NCBI GenBank assembly: GCA_002482805.1
Contig: DLGR01000021.1
Span: 1-56,974 of the forward strand
Reading direction: 5' to 3'
DNA from: Micavibrio sp. UBA7689
GTDB lineage: Bacteria; Pseudomonadota; Alphaproteobacteria; Micavibrionales; Micavibrionaceae
DNA: 56,974 bases
Each line of letters begins with the position of its first letter. The stretch's first letter is position 1. The notes under the pieces were generated by a model. That model was not told the origin of the DNA. It saw nothing but the letters and a program-made list of their open reading frames with translations, and made no database searches. A program made the position numbers and the translations under genes. Below, piece after piece: positions 16,898 through 25,669 of this stretch.

Positions 16898-17512
16898 CTA
16901 TTCCAAAACGTCGTCGTAGGCGAGTTTCATGGGAGGGAGGCCGTTGGTGTCGAACCGCACGTGGATTTCGAGATCCCAAAGCTCGCCGTCATTGCCCTTT
17001 TTGTTTTTCTCGAACACGGTAAGAAATTTATAGCCGAGTTTTTTCGGCACGGCGGAACTTGCGGGGTTGCCCGTAGCGGTGCGGATTTCGAGACGTGCGA
17101 AATGCAATTTTTCAAACGCGATGCGCGCGATGACATGCGCGATATCGGTGGCGTAGCCTTTTTTCTGTTCTGATTTGCGCGTCCAATAACCGATGCGGCC
17201 TTTGGGTATTTCCCAATCTATGTGGTGAAGCGAGCCGAGGCCGATCAATTTTCCGTTCTCGTTGTCGAACGCACCGTATTGAATGAAGGTGCGTTGTTCG
17301 AAATCTTCCTCGCAATTGCGGACATAGGCGCGGACTCTTTCGATGGTCAGGTCGCGTTTGGTGAGGGCGCCGCCATACCATTTGTACAGGCCTTCGTGGC
17401 TTTCCTGCGCCGCCTCAAGCAAATCTTTTGCGTCGGGTTCGTCCAGCCTGCGCATGGTAAAGCGCGGGGTGGAGATATATTGCGGCAGGCGGTGGCGGAA
17501 TGGGTCGGTCAT
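16898..17512 (-). CDS. GNAT acetyltransferase, RimJ/RimL type
   Basis: A 204-residue N-acetyltransferase. The order fits the RimJ/L group: STPRFTMRRLDEPDA at the start, IGLGSLHHIDWEIP as the beta strand, then the acetyl-CoA loop RKSEQKKGYATDIA and the end helix NPASSAVPKKLGYKF. The acceptor is unknown (protein N-termini or small amines in the family). Its start overlaps the stop of the HEPN-like gene by 4 bp, so the two are probably translated together. Confidence 0.8.
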   Translation of the reverse strand: MTDPFRHRLPQYISTPRFTMRRLDEPDAKDLLEAAQESHEGLYKWYGGALTKRDLTIERVRAYVRNCEEDFEQRTFIQYGAFDNENGKLIGLGSLHHIDWEIPKGRIGYWTRKSEQKKGYATDIAHVIARIAFEKLHFARLEIRTATGNPASSAVPKKLGYKFLTVFEKNKKGNDGELWDLEIHVRFDTNGLPPMKLAYDDVLE

Positions 17513-18441
17513 ATCATTCTTTTTGTAAGATTTTTTGTTACATGTTTAGGATGTATATAGCCATTTATGAGGAACCTATAAACCTCTAACAATCCATAGT
17601 ATAGAAAGTAGTAATCGTCTACTTGGATGGGTGGGTAAGCAAAAATCCCCAATCTGCTGTCTGGATGTACTGAAATAATGCGAAGTTCATAATATTCCTC
17701 GAAATAATTTTCAGCTCTTTCGTTGTCATGAAAAGAATCATGAATAAATTTCATTGCATCTTTTGATTTAGGGTTTTCTATACCTTGTTCTTTAAGCGTT
17801 CTTAAAACTAATTTTAAAGATGCTTCCATAGATATGAATAGTGAATTTATACCTTCTTCATAAAAAGAATGATGAGATTTTAACATTCCCGCTTTTATAA
17901 AAGTGGATAAACCTCTCATTAATAACTTATCTGAAATGTTTATAGATTTATAAATTGATCCTGCTAATGCGTAATCGATTCCTTTATCTCTAAATTCGTA
18001 TAAAGCATTATTGTTTCTGTGTGAAATTAGGTCTTGATAAAAACGGGTATTCAAAATTTCTGATGTGGTAAAATCTTCTTTGAATAATGCGCGTAAGTAC
18101 TCGGGCAATTCTTCAGATTTAAAATCTATGGAATCTATAACAAGAGATTTTTGTGTGTGACTATATGGATAAAAACTTATCGATCCATCATCTGGGTCAA
18201 CAGCAAGCATTAATGCTGAATATAATTTGATCTCCTGAGGATGCAGCCATTGCAATTCACTATAAGGTTCATCATCGCCTGTTTTAATGTAGGGAAAAAT
18301 ACTGAGTGAAATTTTTGGATCAGGAAAATAAGCACTTTCTTTTGAAAAAATTACTTTTCTCTCAGGATAATACCCCAGAGGAGATAAAAGTCTTGCGACA
18401 TGAGTGGCGGTGCCATAGCGTTGAGAAACCTCAATCTTCAT
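17509..18441 (-). CDS. HEPN-like protein, AT-rich
   Basis: A 310-residue protein, far more AT-rich than its neighbours. The C-terminal half is helical and contains EYYELRIISVHPDSRLG, with R-x4-H and a following G, the catalytic pattern of HEPN ribonucleases (Apea type). Upstream helices (FYEEGINSLFISMEASLKLVLR) fit the HEPN bundle. The N-terminal half has a mixed fold with several aromatic residues that I do not recognise. Both ends overlap other frames by 4 bp (ATGA). Base composition and fold suggest an acquired defence or stress gene; this is inference. Confidence 0.5.
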   Translation of the reverse strand: MKIEVSQRYGTATHVARLLSPLGYYPERKVIFSKESAYFPDPKISLSIFPYIKTGDDEPYSELQWLHPQEIKLYSALMLAVDPDDGSISFYPYSHTQKSLVIDSIDFKSEELPEYLRALFKEDFTTSEILNTRFYQDLISHRNNNALYEFRDKGIDYALAGSIYKSINISDKLLMRGLSTFIKAGMLKSHHSFYEEGINSLFISMEASLKLVLRTLKEQGIENPKSKDAMKFIHDSFHDNERAENYFEEYYELRIISVHPDSRLGIFAYPPIQVDDYYFLYYGLLEVYRFLINGYIHPKHVTKNLTKRMI

Positions 18442-18491
18442 TGCACATACAACTTCTCTTTCAGCTCTTTAATTTTTAATTCCTGTTCCAT
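18438..18491 (-). CDS. Possible 17-residue leader peptide or gene remnant
   Basis: A short frame starting at the ATG 18491-18489, with an in-frame TAA upstream, encodes 17 residues rich in Lys and Glu (MEQELKIKELKEKLYVQ) and ends in the ATGA that starts the HEPN-like gene. No ribosome binding site is obvious. It may be a coupling leader or the end of a lost coiled-coil gene. Confidence 0.25.
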   Translation of the reverse strand: MEQELKIKELKEKLYVQ

Positions 18492-18526
18492 TTTCTTGCG
18501 TTCGAGTTAGAAGCTGAGCGCGTTGT

Positions 18527-19222
18527 TCACATCAATCCCAGTGATTTGAAACTCGTGACGCCGCCGCTGCTCACAATCAAATGATCGTGGACGATGATGT
18601 TGAACGGCGCGGCGGCGGCGCAGATTTGTTTGGTCATGTCGATGTCGGCGCGGGAGGGCGCGCTATCGCCGCTCGGGTGGTTGTGGACAAGAATGATGGC
18701 GGTCGCGCCGAGTTCCAACGCACGTTTCATGATTTCGCGCGGGTAGGCGGGGGTGTGGTCCACCGTGCCTGATTGTTGCACTTCATCCGCGATCAATTCG
18801 TTTTTCTTGTTCAGAAACAAAAGACGGAAATGTTCTTTCTTTTCATGCGCCATGGAGGCGTGCAGATAATCGAGCAGGCGTTGCCAGTTGTTGAGCACGG
18901 GACGGGCGGCGATGTCTGCTTTCAGCAAACGAAGCCCTGCGGCCTGAACCGTTTTGATGGCGACGGCGGTGTTTTCAGAGATTCCTTCGACGCCTTCCAG
19001 ATCCGCCCGTGAAGCGTTCATCACGCCCGCGAGATTGTGAAAGCGCGCGATCAAGGTTTTGGCGATGGGTTTTACATCGCGGCGCGGAATGGCCATGAAC
19101 AACAAGAGTTCAAGAAGTTCGTAATCGGGAATTGCATCGGGCGCGGTCAGGAAGCGTTCACGAAGCCTGTCACGGTGTCCTGTGTAGTGTGGCTTCTCCA
19201 TGGGCTTTTTGTCTGCATCCAT
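18527..19222 (-). CDS. radC: RadC/JAB-domain protein
   Basis: A 231-residue RadC family member. The JAB/MPN metal site is complete: LVHNHPSGDSAPSRAD (H-x-H-P-S-G plus downstream Asp). An N-terminal helix-hairpin-helix region (GVEGISENTAVAIK) precedes it. Despite the name, a role in DNA repair is not proven for the family; a metal-dependent peptidase-like role is possible. It sits next to map, as in many alphaproteobacteria. Confidence 0.92.
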   Translation of the reverse strand: MDADKKPMEKPHYTGHRDRLRERFLTAPDAIPDYELLELLLFMAIPRRDVKPIAKTLIARFHNLAGVMNASRADLEGVEGISENTAVAIKTVQAAGLRLLKADIAARPVLNNWQRLLDYLHASMAHEKKEHFRLLFLNKKNELIADEVQQSGTVDHTPAYPREIMKRALELGATAIILVHNHPSGDSAPSRADIDMTKQICAAAAPFNIIVHDHLIVSSGGVTSFKSLGLM

Positions 19223-19268
19223 AGGTTGGTTTTAGCACCATGGAGCGGTTGTGAAAAGGGCGCACGGC

Positions 19269-20078
19269 CTATTTATAAGGCGGTTTTGCAAAGCCCTTGG
19301 GCGACAGGGTGAAGATTTCAAAGCCCGTTTCCGTCACGGCCAATGAATGTTCGAATTGCGCGGATAGTTTGCCGTCCGCCGTTACCGCAGTCCAACCATC
19401 GTCTTTCACTTTGATCTGCCAAACGCCTTCGTTGATCATCGGCTCAATGGTGAAGAACATGCCGGGTTCAAGGCGCACGCCTTTGCCGGGTTTGCCGTAA
19501 TGGACAACGCTCGGCGCCTGATGGAATTCGCGACCCAGACCGTGGCCGCAGAAATCACGCACCACGGAGAAGCCATTTGATTCCGCAAGCGATTGAATGG
19601 CGTGGCCGACATCGCCCAGCGTGTTTCCGGGTTTCACCGCCTCTATCCCGCGCATCATGCATTCATACGTGACATCGACGAGCTTGCGGGCCTTGTCGGA
19701 AATTTTATCGCCGACCAGATAGGTGCGGGATGTATCGCCGTACCAACCGTTCAAAATAACAGTCACGTCGATATTGATGATTTCGCCTTCGACCAATTTT
19801 TTCTTTTCCGTCGGGATGCCGTGGCAGACCACTTTATCGATTGAGGTGCAGATGGATTTCGGGAAGCCCTTATAATTCAGGGGCGCGGGAATGGCGCCGT
19901 GTTTGGTGATGTACATATGGCACAGGCGGTCCAGTTCTTCGGTCGTGACGCCGGGGACCACATGTTCCGTAATCATATCCAGAGTTTCCGCCGCCAGTTT
20001 TCCGGCGCGGCGCATCCCCTCGAAATCGTCTTTCGGGTGGAGTTCTATACCTTCATGGTTGTAGGCCGCTTTGCCCAT
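19269..20078 (-). CDS. map: Methionine aminopeptidase type I
   Basis: A 269-residue cytoplasmic enzyme that removes the initiator methionine from new proteins. The metal ligands are visible in the usual order: D in NIDVTVILNGWYGD, D in GDTSRTY, H in GHGLGREFH, E in FTIEPMINEG and E near QFEHSLAVT. The N-terminal end MGKAAYNHEG is short. The ATG at 20078 lies 80 bp from the divergent CinA-like gene. Confidence 0.95.
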   Translation of the reverse strand: MGKAAYNHEGIELHPKDDFEGMRRAGKLAAETLDMITEHVVPGVTTEELDRLCHMYITKHGAIPAPLNYKGFPKSICTSIDKVVCHGIPTEKKKLVEGEIINIDVTVILNGWYGDTSRTYLVGDKISDKARKLVDVTYECMMRGIEAVKPGNTLGDVGHAIQSLAESNGFSVVRDFCGHGLGREFHQAPSVVHYGKPGKGVRLEPGMFFTIEPMINEGVWQIKVKDDGWTAVTADGKLSAQFEHSLAVTETGFEIFTLSPKGFAKPPYK

Positions 20079-20157
20079 ATGTTTATCCGTGTCTTTTTGG
20101 CTTTTTGATCTTGTAGAGTTATGGCCGAAGCTTTATATCCTTACAAGGAATTTTTGT

Positions 20158-20955
20158 ATGGAAATCATGGACCTGCCTACCAATAAAGACATATATAGCG
20201 TTGCGCTGGTAATTGTAGGGAACGAGATACTCTCGGGTCGTACGCAGGACACCAATACCTCTTGGATTGCCGAAAACCTCAATGCCATGGGCATAGCCCT
20301 CCATCAGGTGCGGGTCGTGCCCGATATCGAGGCCGAAATTGTGGCCGCGGTGAACGAGCTGCGCGGCAAGGTGGATTATGTTTTCACCACGGGCGGCATA
20401 GGCCCCACCCATGACGACATCACCTCAGAATCCATCGCCAAAGCGTTCGGCGTTCCATACGAACTGGACGAAGTCGCGTTCCGGATTCTGGTCGCGCATT
20501 ACGGTTCCGAGGAAAACGTCACCCCGCCGCGCAAGAAGATGGCGATGATCCCGAAGGGCGCCACGCTCATTTCAAACCCTGTTTCGGGCGCGCCCGGATT
20601 CCAGATGGAAAACGTGTTCGTGATGGCGGGCGTGCCGCGTATTATGCAGGCGATGTTCGATGATGTAAAAACACGTCTGTCGCGCGGCAAACCCGTTCTA
20701 TCCAATACCATCGCGTGCTCTTTGCAAGAAAGCGCGGTGGCTGAGCCGCTGACCGTTATTCAGGCGAAGTATCCCAATGTGAGTATCGGAAGCTATCCGC
20801 ATTTCCGCGGCGGTCTGTTGGGGCTTTCATTGGTGCTGCGTTCCTCGGACGATCCGGTGCTGGATAAAGCCACAGGCGAGGTCATCAAGATGATTGCCGA
20901 TTTGGGCGGAGAGCCGAACGCGCTCTCGATTCAATCTACGGGCAAGAAAACCTAA
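20158..20955 (+). CDS. CinA-like molybdopterin-binding protein
   Basis: A 265-residue protein with the MoaB/MogA fold of the CinA N-terminal domain. Motifs: VGNEILSGRTQDTNTSWIA near the start and TTGGIGPTHDD. It lacks the C-terminal nicotinamide-nucleotide amidase domain of full CinA, as is common in alphaproteobacteria. The frame is open from 20071, but ATG 20158 has AAGGAA upstream; ATG 20167 is an alternative. The stop lies 5 bp before the first tRNA-Leu 3' fragment, so the gene marks the left border of the island. Confidence 0.85.
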   Translation: MEIMDLPTNKDIYSVALVIVGNEILSGRTQDTNTSWIAENLNAMGIALHQVRVVPDIEAEIVAAVNELRGKVDYVFTTGGIGPTHDDITSESIAKAFGVPYELDEVAFRILVAHYGSEENVTPPRKKMAMIPKGATLISNPVSGAPGFQMENVFVMAGVPRIMQAMFDDVKTRLSRGKPVLSNTIACSLQESAVAEPLTVIQAKYPNVSIGSYPHFRGGLLGLSLVLRSSDDPVLDKATGEVIKMIADLGGEPNALSIQSTGKKT

Positions 20956-20960
20956 AAAAT

Positions 20961-21016
20961 TGGTGCGGGTAGCCGGAATCGAACCGGCACGGGATTGCTC
21001 CCTCAGGATTTTGAGT
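20961..21016 (-). repeat. tRNA-Leu 3' half, copy 1 (att-like)
   Basis: On the minus strand this reads from the anticodon loop (CTCAAAA, so CAA-type) through the anticodon stem 3' side, variable arm, T arm and acceptor 3' strand to CCA. There is no 5' half beside it. It lies 5 bp after the CinA-like stop codon. It differs from copy 2 at one base, which changes the anticodon from UAA to CAA. Confidence 0.85.
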
Positions 21017-21076
21017 TATTTTAGTCTATTGCTAATATACTGTAATAACTTAATAATTATGACTTTAAATTCTTTA

Positions 21077-21095
21077 TGTGTAAGAGAATGTGTAA
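21077..21095 (+). repeat. Paired TGTGTAA arm repeats, copy 1
   Basis: TGTGTAA occurs twice with a 12-bp period (21077 and 21089). The same pair with the same period follows the second tRNA fragment at 25586. Such short repeats beside an att core resemble integrase arm-binding sites. The surrounding 90 bp are also similar between the two copies. Confidence 0.45.
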
Positions 21096-21201
21096 ATTTA
21101 ACCAGTTCAGAATCCCTACAGGAAAACCTCTATAAACTTTGCATTATGAAAATAAAAATGATACTGTTCCGCACTTTTGAGGGCAGCGTCAGGTTTTATT
21201 T

Positions 21202-24200
21202 ATGATTGAGCAGTTGGATATCATCAGCAGGGCGGCGGAACATGCGCTGGAAAGCAAGTTGCTTTCGCATGGTCGCGTGCTGAATATTCCCCAACAAGAG
21301 GGGTTGCTTAGTTATCGCACCTTTTTGACGGAGCCTGCGGATCACGCCCGCATCGATAAACGCCGTGCGTATGTGGATATGGCGACTGGCACCGGCAAAA
21401 CCGGTTTGTTTTCGGTTCTTGTTCGTCATGCACATGGCATTGCCAGAGAGATGGGCCATGGCGGCGATTTCAAAACGATTATCGTAGAACCGACCACAAT
21501 TCTCCTGAGACAGACTTTCGATGAACTGATTTCTGCTGCGCCGGAATTGAGAAACGCTGTTGGCCTCTATGGCGATGGCACAAAAGATATTCATTATCCT
21601 ATAACGATCATGACTTATCATGCATGGTCGACTCTGATGGAGCAAGGGCATTTGAAAGGCGCGATCGACTTTCAGATTGATGATGAATCCCATTACTCTT
21701 TATCTGACAGACGACAGAAAATCGGCCGAAATATTTTGGGTAACACCGTCAGATTGGGCTTAACGGCTTCTTCCCAGTACGACAATCAAAAGACCATGGA
21801 GATTACTCACCAAAATCTTTTGTACAGGTTGCCCTTGCGCAATGCCATCGAGCGCGGCTTTCTTGCGGACTATGCACACGTACAGTTCGCACTTGCACGC
21901 ATTCTTCCAAGCACGGAATCGGGAAGACGTTTGATTAGAGGCGAGGCGCCCGAATTAAAGCAACGTGAATGGTCAAAGCTTATAGTTGAGGCATATGCGA
22001 ATGGGCTGGATGAAATCAGTGGCCGACCTCTGCATGAAAAAATAGGTGCCGTGTTTGCGGCCAACACCAGCCATGCGGATTTAACCGCAGAGATGTTGAA
22101 TTCCCATCCGCTGTTGCGCACGCAGGCGAAAGAAAGAGGATTTAAAAATGTTGCGGTATCCCTGCATTCGAAAGGCGTAACGCCCAGAGAACAAGATGAT
22201 CGTTTGGGAGCTTTCAAATCGGGAGAATACATGATCATCACGGGCGATAAAAAAATCGGCCCTGGGTTTGATCACCCTCCTATAAAATTTTCTGCGAGCT
22301 ATCCCGGAAATTCTTTGGTTGATACAATCCAAGAAGTGGGGCGTAGCACCAGATATTATGTCGATCCGAAAACCGGAGAATCCCAAGGTACTGTCGTATT
22401 TGAAGCAATTCCCTATATTGGGCATCCGGATCCTGTAGAGGATAAAAAATCGGAAACACTGGCCTTGGCCAATACTAGAACCGTATACGAAATTCTTAAA
22501 AGTCCGTTCGTATATGCCCCTACCAGAGTGACGTATCGCAATGATCCAAAGCCGAAGAAAAAATCCGGTGTAACGCTTTCGCATGAGGTGAGTGCCGAGA
22601 TATTTGCGACGCTGGAAGATACCTTGCTGGTCAGCAAAATGATTGACAAAGCGCAAGAGGAATTGCGCATGGAGATCAGCGAGGTAATGCGGACTGATTT
22701 GAGTGCCAAGATAGCCGCTCGCGGGGGTTTTGGTGGCTTGCGTTTGGTCAAGGCGATTGAAAAATATGAAGAAGAAAATAATCTCCGAACGACGGGCATA
22801 TTTTACTATGAGCCGGGCTACATACTGGATGGATCTGTTAAATCCATGCAGATTAAAAAATGGCAGCGCCTTTGCGAAGTTGTAGATAATTTACCGTTGG
22901 TCGAGCCTGAAGAGCGTATAGCCATTTCCAAGCGTATGTTGGGCAATGTCAGGGACAAGGTCAAAGACAAGGGTGGCTACGGATATGTGTTGCTTACCCG
23001 CGAAGTCGAAAAATATGAAAGAGAAAATAATCTTCCGTCTGCCGGACTGAATCCCCCGACTGTTTCTCGTATATTGCAGGGCCATGTCAGTACTTTGACA
23101 TCCGCCCAATGGCAAAGATTCAATGACACGCTTGATTCTATGCCTTCGGTTGTTTTGGCAGAACGAATTGAAGTGACGGCTGCTATGCTCACAAACTTTA
23201 AGCAGAAGCTTGAGGCGGTTGGTGACTATGGCGCAATACAGCTTATGCAGTATGTGGAAGAGTACGAAAAGGCAAAAGATCTGGAGAGTGTGGACTTGCG
23301 CGTCGATGTTATTTCGCGCCTTCGGTTGGGTAGTGCAAAAACCATTGAAAGCAGGCAATGGCAAAGATTGAATGATGTCGTTGCCGATCTCCCTGTTGTA
23401 AATTTTGGGGAACGGATTGAAGTTACTGCCGATATGATTGCGGATATGCAGGCCAAACTTGAACTTGTCGACGGATTTTCTACGTCGGGACTTGTTAAAC
23501 TGTATGAAACCGAAAAAGGCTTGCCGTCTGTCGGTTTTAATGTTTCGCAACTCGGTAATGTGCTGGGTGAGCGTATCAAAACCATACACCTCAACAGATG
23601 GCGCCGTATGGAAGACGCCATTGAATATTTCCAAAGCATGCCGAAGGAAAAGTTTTCAGAACTTATCAGGCAATCCCGTGTAGAGAAAAGTTTAAGTACG
23701 CTTGAAGGTGAAAGAATTCCTTTCAATAGGGATGATTTGCGAATTCTGGAAGCAAAAATACTCGAGCGTGGTGATTTTGGTGTCAGACGCCTACAGATGC
23801 AGGTTGAAAGCTATGAAGAGGAACACGGCCTTCCCGAGTCCGGAATTAGCGCGGCAAATATATCAACTATTTTGGAAGGGGGTCTGCAAACAGTAGACAA
23901 GCTTTTCTGGGAAAGATTGAACGCAGCCGTTGACAGCATGCCGGTCAAGGCGGTAGTTGAAAAAATCGAACTCACTGAAGAAATGGCGAAAAAAATTCAG
24001 GTTTCTCTTGCCAATAAAGGCGTCTTCGCGATTGCTCAGCTATGCAATGAAATTAACAGGCTTGAAAAAGAACAAAAGTTGCTGGATGTCGAGGTTAACG
24101 CATACACCATCACAAGAATAGCCAAGGGATCTGTAAACACTATAAGTAAAAATCTTCTGGCCCGCATTATGACGGGATTGGATGCCATGCCTGATGTTGG

Positions 24201-25461
24201 TGAACGCATTAAGGTGACCGGTGAAATGGTAGATTCGCTTACGGCTGCAGTCAAAAAGAAGGGCGGCTTGACCCCGGGCCTTTTGATAAAGGCAGTTCAA
24301 GTATATGAAGAAAAAAACTTCCCGGAAAATCTGTCCGGTATCACGCTTGGTGTTTTCGCCCCGATCCTTGATAAGAAAGTTAAAAGCATACTCAAAATTC
24401 AATGGGATAGGATAACCGAGACAGTTGATTCCCTGCCCGTGAAAGCACCGACTGAATATGTGACATTGACAACCCGTCTTTGCAACTCTTTGAGCGACGA
24501 TATTGCGCAGCGTGGAAATATAGGCACGAAGCGTTTGTTTAAAGCGCTTGGCAAGTACGAAAAAAAGCAAGGCTTGGAGCCGAGCGGGCTTACAGAGTCG
24601 ATACTTCATCATTTGATGGGAAATCGTGCAAAAAAAATAGAAAAAGGCCAATGGGAAAGATTGAATGCTTTCCTTGCAACGCTTCCTGTCACGGGGCCCC
24701 GCCCACGTATTGATCTGACGGCTGATATGGTTAAACAGTTGAAAGCCGATCTTAAACAAAAAGGAAATCCGGGTCCTAAAGAATTACAAGACGCTATCGA
24801 TGCGTATGAGAAAAAGCATGATTTGACGGATACAGATCTGAACAAATCCAATATAAATGGGTTTTTGCGTCAAAAATTTACAACGGTAGATTCCGCGCAA
24901 TGGAAGAGGCTTGCCGATGTGATAGCCACTCTCCCTGATAAGGAAGTACAGCAGCGTATTGATTTAACAAAAGAAGCGATGGCTGTTTTCGGACAGAGAT
25001 ATACATCTAAAGGTAAGCCGGAGCCGCAAGTGCTGTTCAGACATGTGCAGGCATATGAACAGGCGCATAGCTTGCCACAGCTTGATATTACGCGTGATAA
25101 AATACTCAGGCTTTTAGACGGAACATTGAAGAGTTTTGCCGCAAGGGATTGGGAAAGATTGAATCTCGTGCTTGATTCTCTTCCTGACAAAGAGGCGCCC
25201 AAGATGATCCCGCTTACGCCTGAGATGCTGACTGATCTTCGCAGGAAACGAGCCGAACATGGGAATTTGGGTGCAATACGCATATTTAACGCATCGGAAC
25301 AAACACATTCTGATGTTAAACTTAGCGTTAGCTATATAAACCAGTTCCTTTTGGAAGGCTGTCAGATAAAAACTGTAGATGAACGCAAATGGACAAGGCT
25401 TAATGAAGTTTTGGATGGCTTGCCAAAAAATGATGTTGCCCCTTCTTATGATGCTAAATAA
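21202..25461 (+). CDS. SF2 helicase with eleven tandem HTH-like repeats
   Basis: A 1419-residue protein. The N-terminal 450 residues form a superfamily 2 helicase: motif I ATGTGKT (61-67), motif II DESH (161-164), motif III LTAS (187-190), motif VI QEVGRSTR (377-384). From about residue 490 to the end run eleven repeats of roughly 75 residues. Each ends with a segment like I-L-x-G-x-x-K-T-I-x4-W-x-R-L followed by L-x-S-L/M-P. This resembles helix 3 and 4 of Cro-type HTH domains (unit 6 lacks the W). Modular DNA binding is a reasonable inference. The gene is the only one in unit A; ATG 21202 has an AGG 10 bp upstream. I do not recognise a named system. A defence or replication role is possible. 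Confidence 0.75.
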   Translation: MIEQLDIISRAAEHALESKLLSHGRVLNIPQQEGLLSYRTFLTEPADHARIDKRRAYVDMATGTGKTGLFSVLVRHAHGIAREMGHGGDFKTIIVEPTTILLRQTFDELISAAPELRNAVGLYGDGTKDIHYPITIMTYHAWSTLMEQGHLKGAIDFQIDDESHYSLSDRRQKIGRNILGNTVRLGLTASSQYDNQKTMEITHQNLLYRLPLRNAIERGFLADYAHVQFALARILPSTESGRRLIRGEAPELKQREWSKLIVEAYANGLDEISGRPLHEKIGAVFAANTSHADLTAEMLNSHPLLRTQAKERGFKNVAVSLHSKGVTPREQDDRLGAFKSGEYMIITGDKKIGPGFDHPPIKFSASYPGNSLVDTIQEVGRSTRYYVDPKTGESQGTVVFEAIPYIGHPDPVEDKKSETLALANTRTVYEILKSPFVYAPTRVTYRNDPKPKKKSGVTLSHEVSAEIFATLEDTLLVSKMIDKAQEELRMEISEVMRTDLSAKIAARGGFGGLRLVKAIEKYEEENNLRTTGIFYYEPGYILDGSVKSMQIKKWQRLCEVVDNLPLVEPEERIAISKRMLGNVRDKVKDKGGYGYVLLTREVEKYERENNLPSAGLNPPTVSRILQGHVSTLTSAQWQRFNDTLDSMPSVVLAERIEVTAAMLTNFKQKLEAVGDYGAIQLMQYVEEYEKAKDLESVDLRVDVISRLRLGSAKTIESRQWQRLNDVVADLPVVNFGERIEVTADMIADMQAKLELVDGFSTSGLVKLYETEKGLPSVGFNVSQLGNVLGERIKTIHLNRWRRMEDAIEYFQSMPKEKFSELIRQSRVEKSLSTLEGERIPFNRDDLRILEAKILERGDFGVRRLQMQVESYEEEHGLPESGISAANISTILEGGLQTVDKLFWERLNAAVDSMPVKAVVEKIELTEEMAKKIQVSLANKGVFAIAQLCNEINRLEKEQKLLDVEVNAYTITRIAKGSVNTISKNLLARIMTGLDAMPDVGERIKVTGEMVDSLTAAVKKKGGLTPGLLIKAVQVYEEKNFPENLSGITLGVFAPILDKKVKSILKIQWDRITETVDSLPVKAPTEYVTLTTRLCNSLSDDIAQRGNIGTKRLFKALGKYEKKQGLEPSGLTESILHHLMGNRAKKIEKGQWERLNAFLATLPVTGPRPRIDLTADMVKQLKADLKQKGNPGPKELQDAIDAYEKKHDLTDTDLNKSNINGFLRQKFTTVDSAQWKRLADVIATLPDKEVQQRIDLTKEAMAVFGQRYTSKGKPEPQVLFRHVQAYEQAHSLPQLDITRDKILRLLDGTLKSFAARDWERLNLVLDSLPDKEAPKMIPLTPEMLTDLRRKRAEHGNLGAIRIFNASEQTHSDVKLSVSYINQFLLEGCQIKTVDERKWTRLNEVLDGLPKNDVAPSYDAK

Positions 25462-25469
25462 GGGTAGAA

Positions 25470-25525
25470 TGGTGCGGGTAGCCGGAATCGAACCGGCACG
25501 GGATTGCTCCCTCAGGATTTTAAGT
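25470..25525 (-). repeat. tRNA-Leu 3' half, copy 2 (att-like)
   Basis: On the minus strand it reads ACTTAAAA-TCCTG and on to CCA, that is the loop with a UAA anticodon, then the complete 3' half. No 5' half is attached. Together with 33465-33503 it forms a perfect tRNA-Leu(UAA): acceptor stem GCGGGTA/TACCCGC, anticodon stem CAGGA/TCCTG, T stem GCCGG/CCGGC, variable stem GGGA/TCCC. Confidence 0.88.
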
Positions 25526-25585
25526 TCTTTCAATCTATATATAACACATTGAAATAAATTAATAATTGTGACATGTTTTAATTTA

Positions 25586-25604
25586 TGTGTAAGAAAATGT
25601 GTAA
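25586..25604 (+). repeat. Paired TGTGTAA arm repeats, copy 2
   Basis: TGTGTAA at 25586 and 25598, the same 12-bp period and the same distance from the tRNA fragment (about 61 bp) as copy 1. The gap up to 25669 shows no gene. Confidence 0.45.
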
Positions 25605-25669
25605 GATTTACCAATTTTCTGACAAACCTCATGGTATTTCAGAGGATGTTGGCTTACACGTCATTTTGT

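Larger units (their letters stand above)
20961..25469 (+). mobile_element. Unit A: single-gene insertion flanked by tRNA-Leu 3' repeats
   Basis: The unit begins with one copy of the tRNA-Leu 3' half (20961-21016) and ends just before the second (25470-25525). The two copies are 55/56 identical and are followed by diverged but related AT-rich arms with paired TGTGTAA repeats. It holds only the repeat-bearing helicase gene. No integrase or transposase gene is present, so transfer must have used a helper or a lost gene. The boundaries are inferred from the repeats. Confidence 0.65.

Noticed and set aside
21202..25461. The helicase repeats as a CRISPR-like or DNA-level repeat
   Set aside because: The repetition exists only at protein level; the DNA of the units is strongly diverged.
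25471..25528. Two functional tRNA-Leu genes on the minus strand
   Set aside because: Both copies stop at the anticodon loop; the next bases cannot form an anticodon stem, D arm or acceptor 5' strand.
25114..25632. Minus-strand frame of 172 codons crossing the second tRNA fragment
   Set aside because: Part of it is the translated tRNA sequence (GSIPATRT), and the rest is antisense to the helicase repeats.
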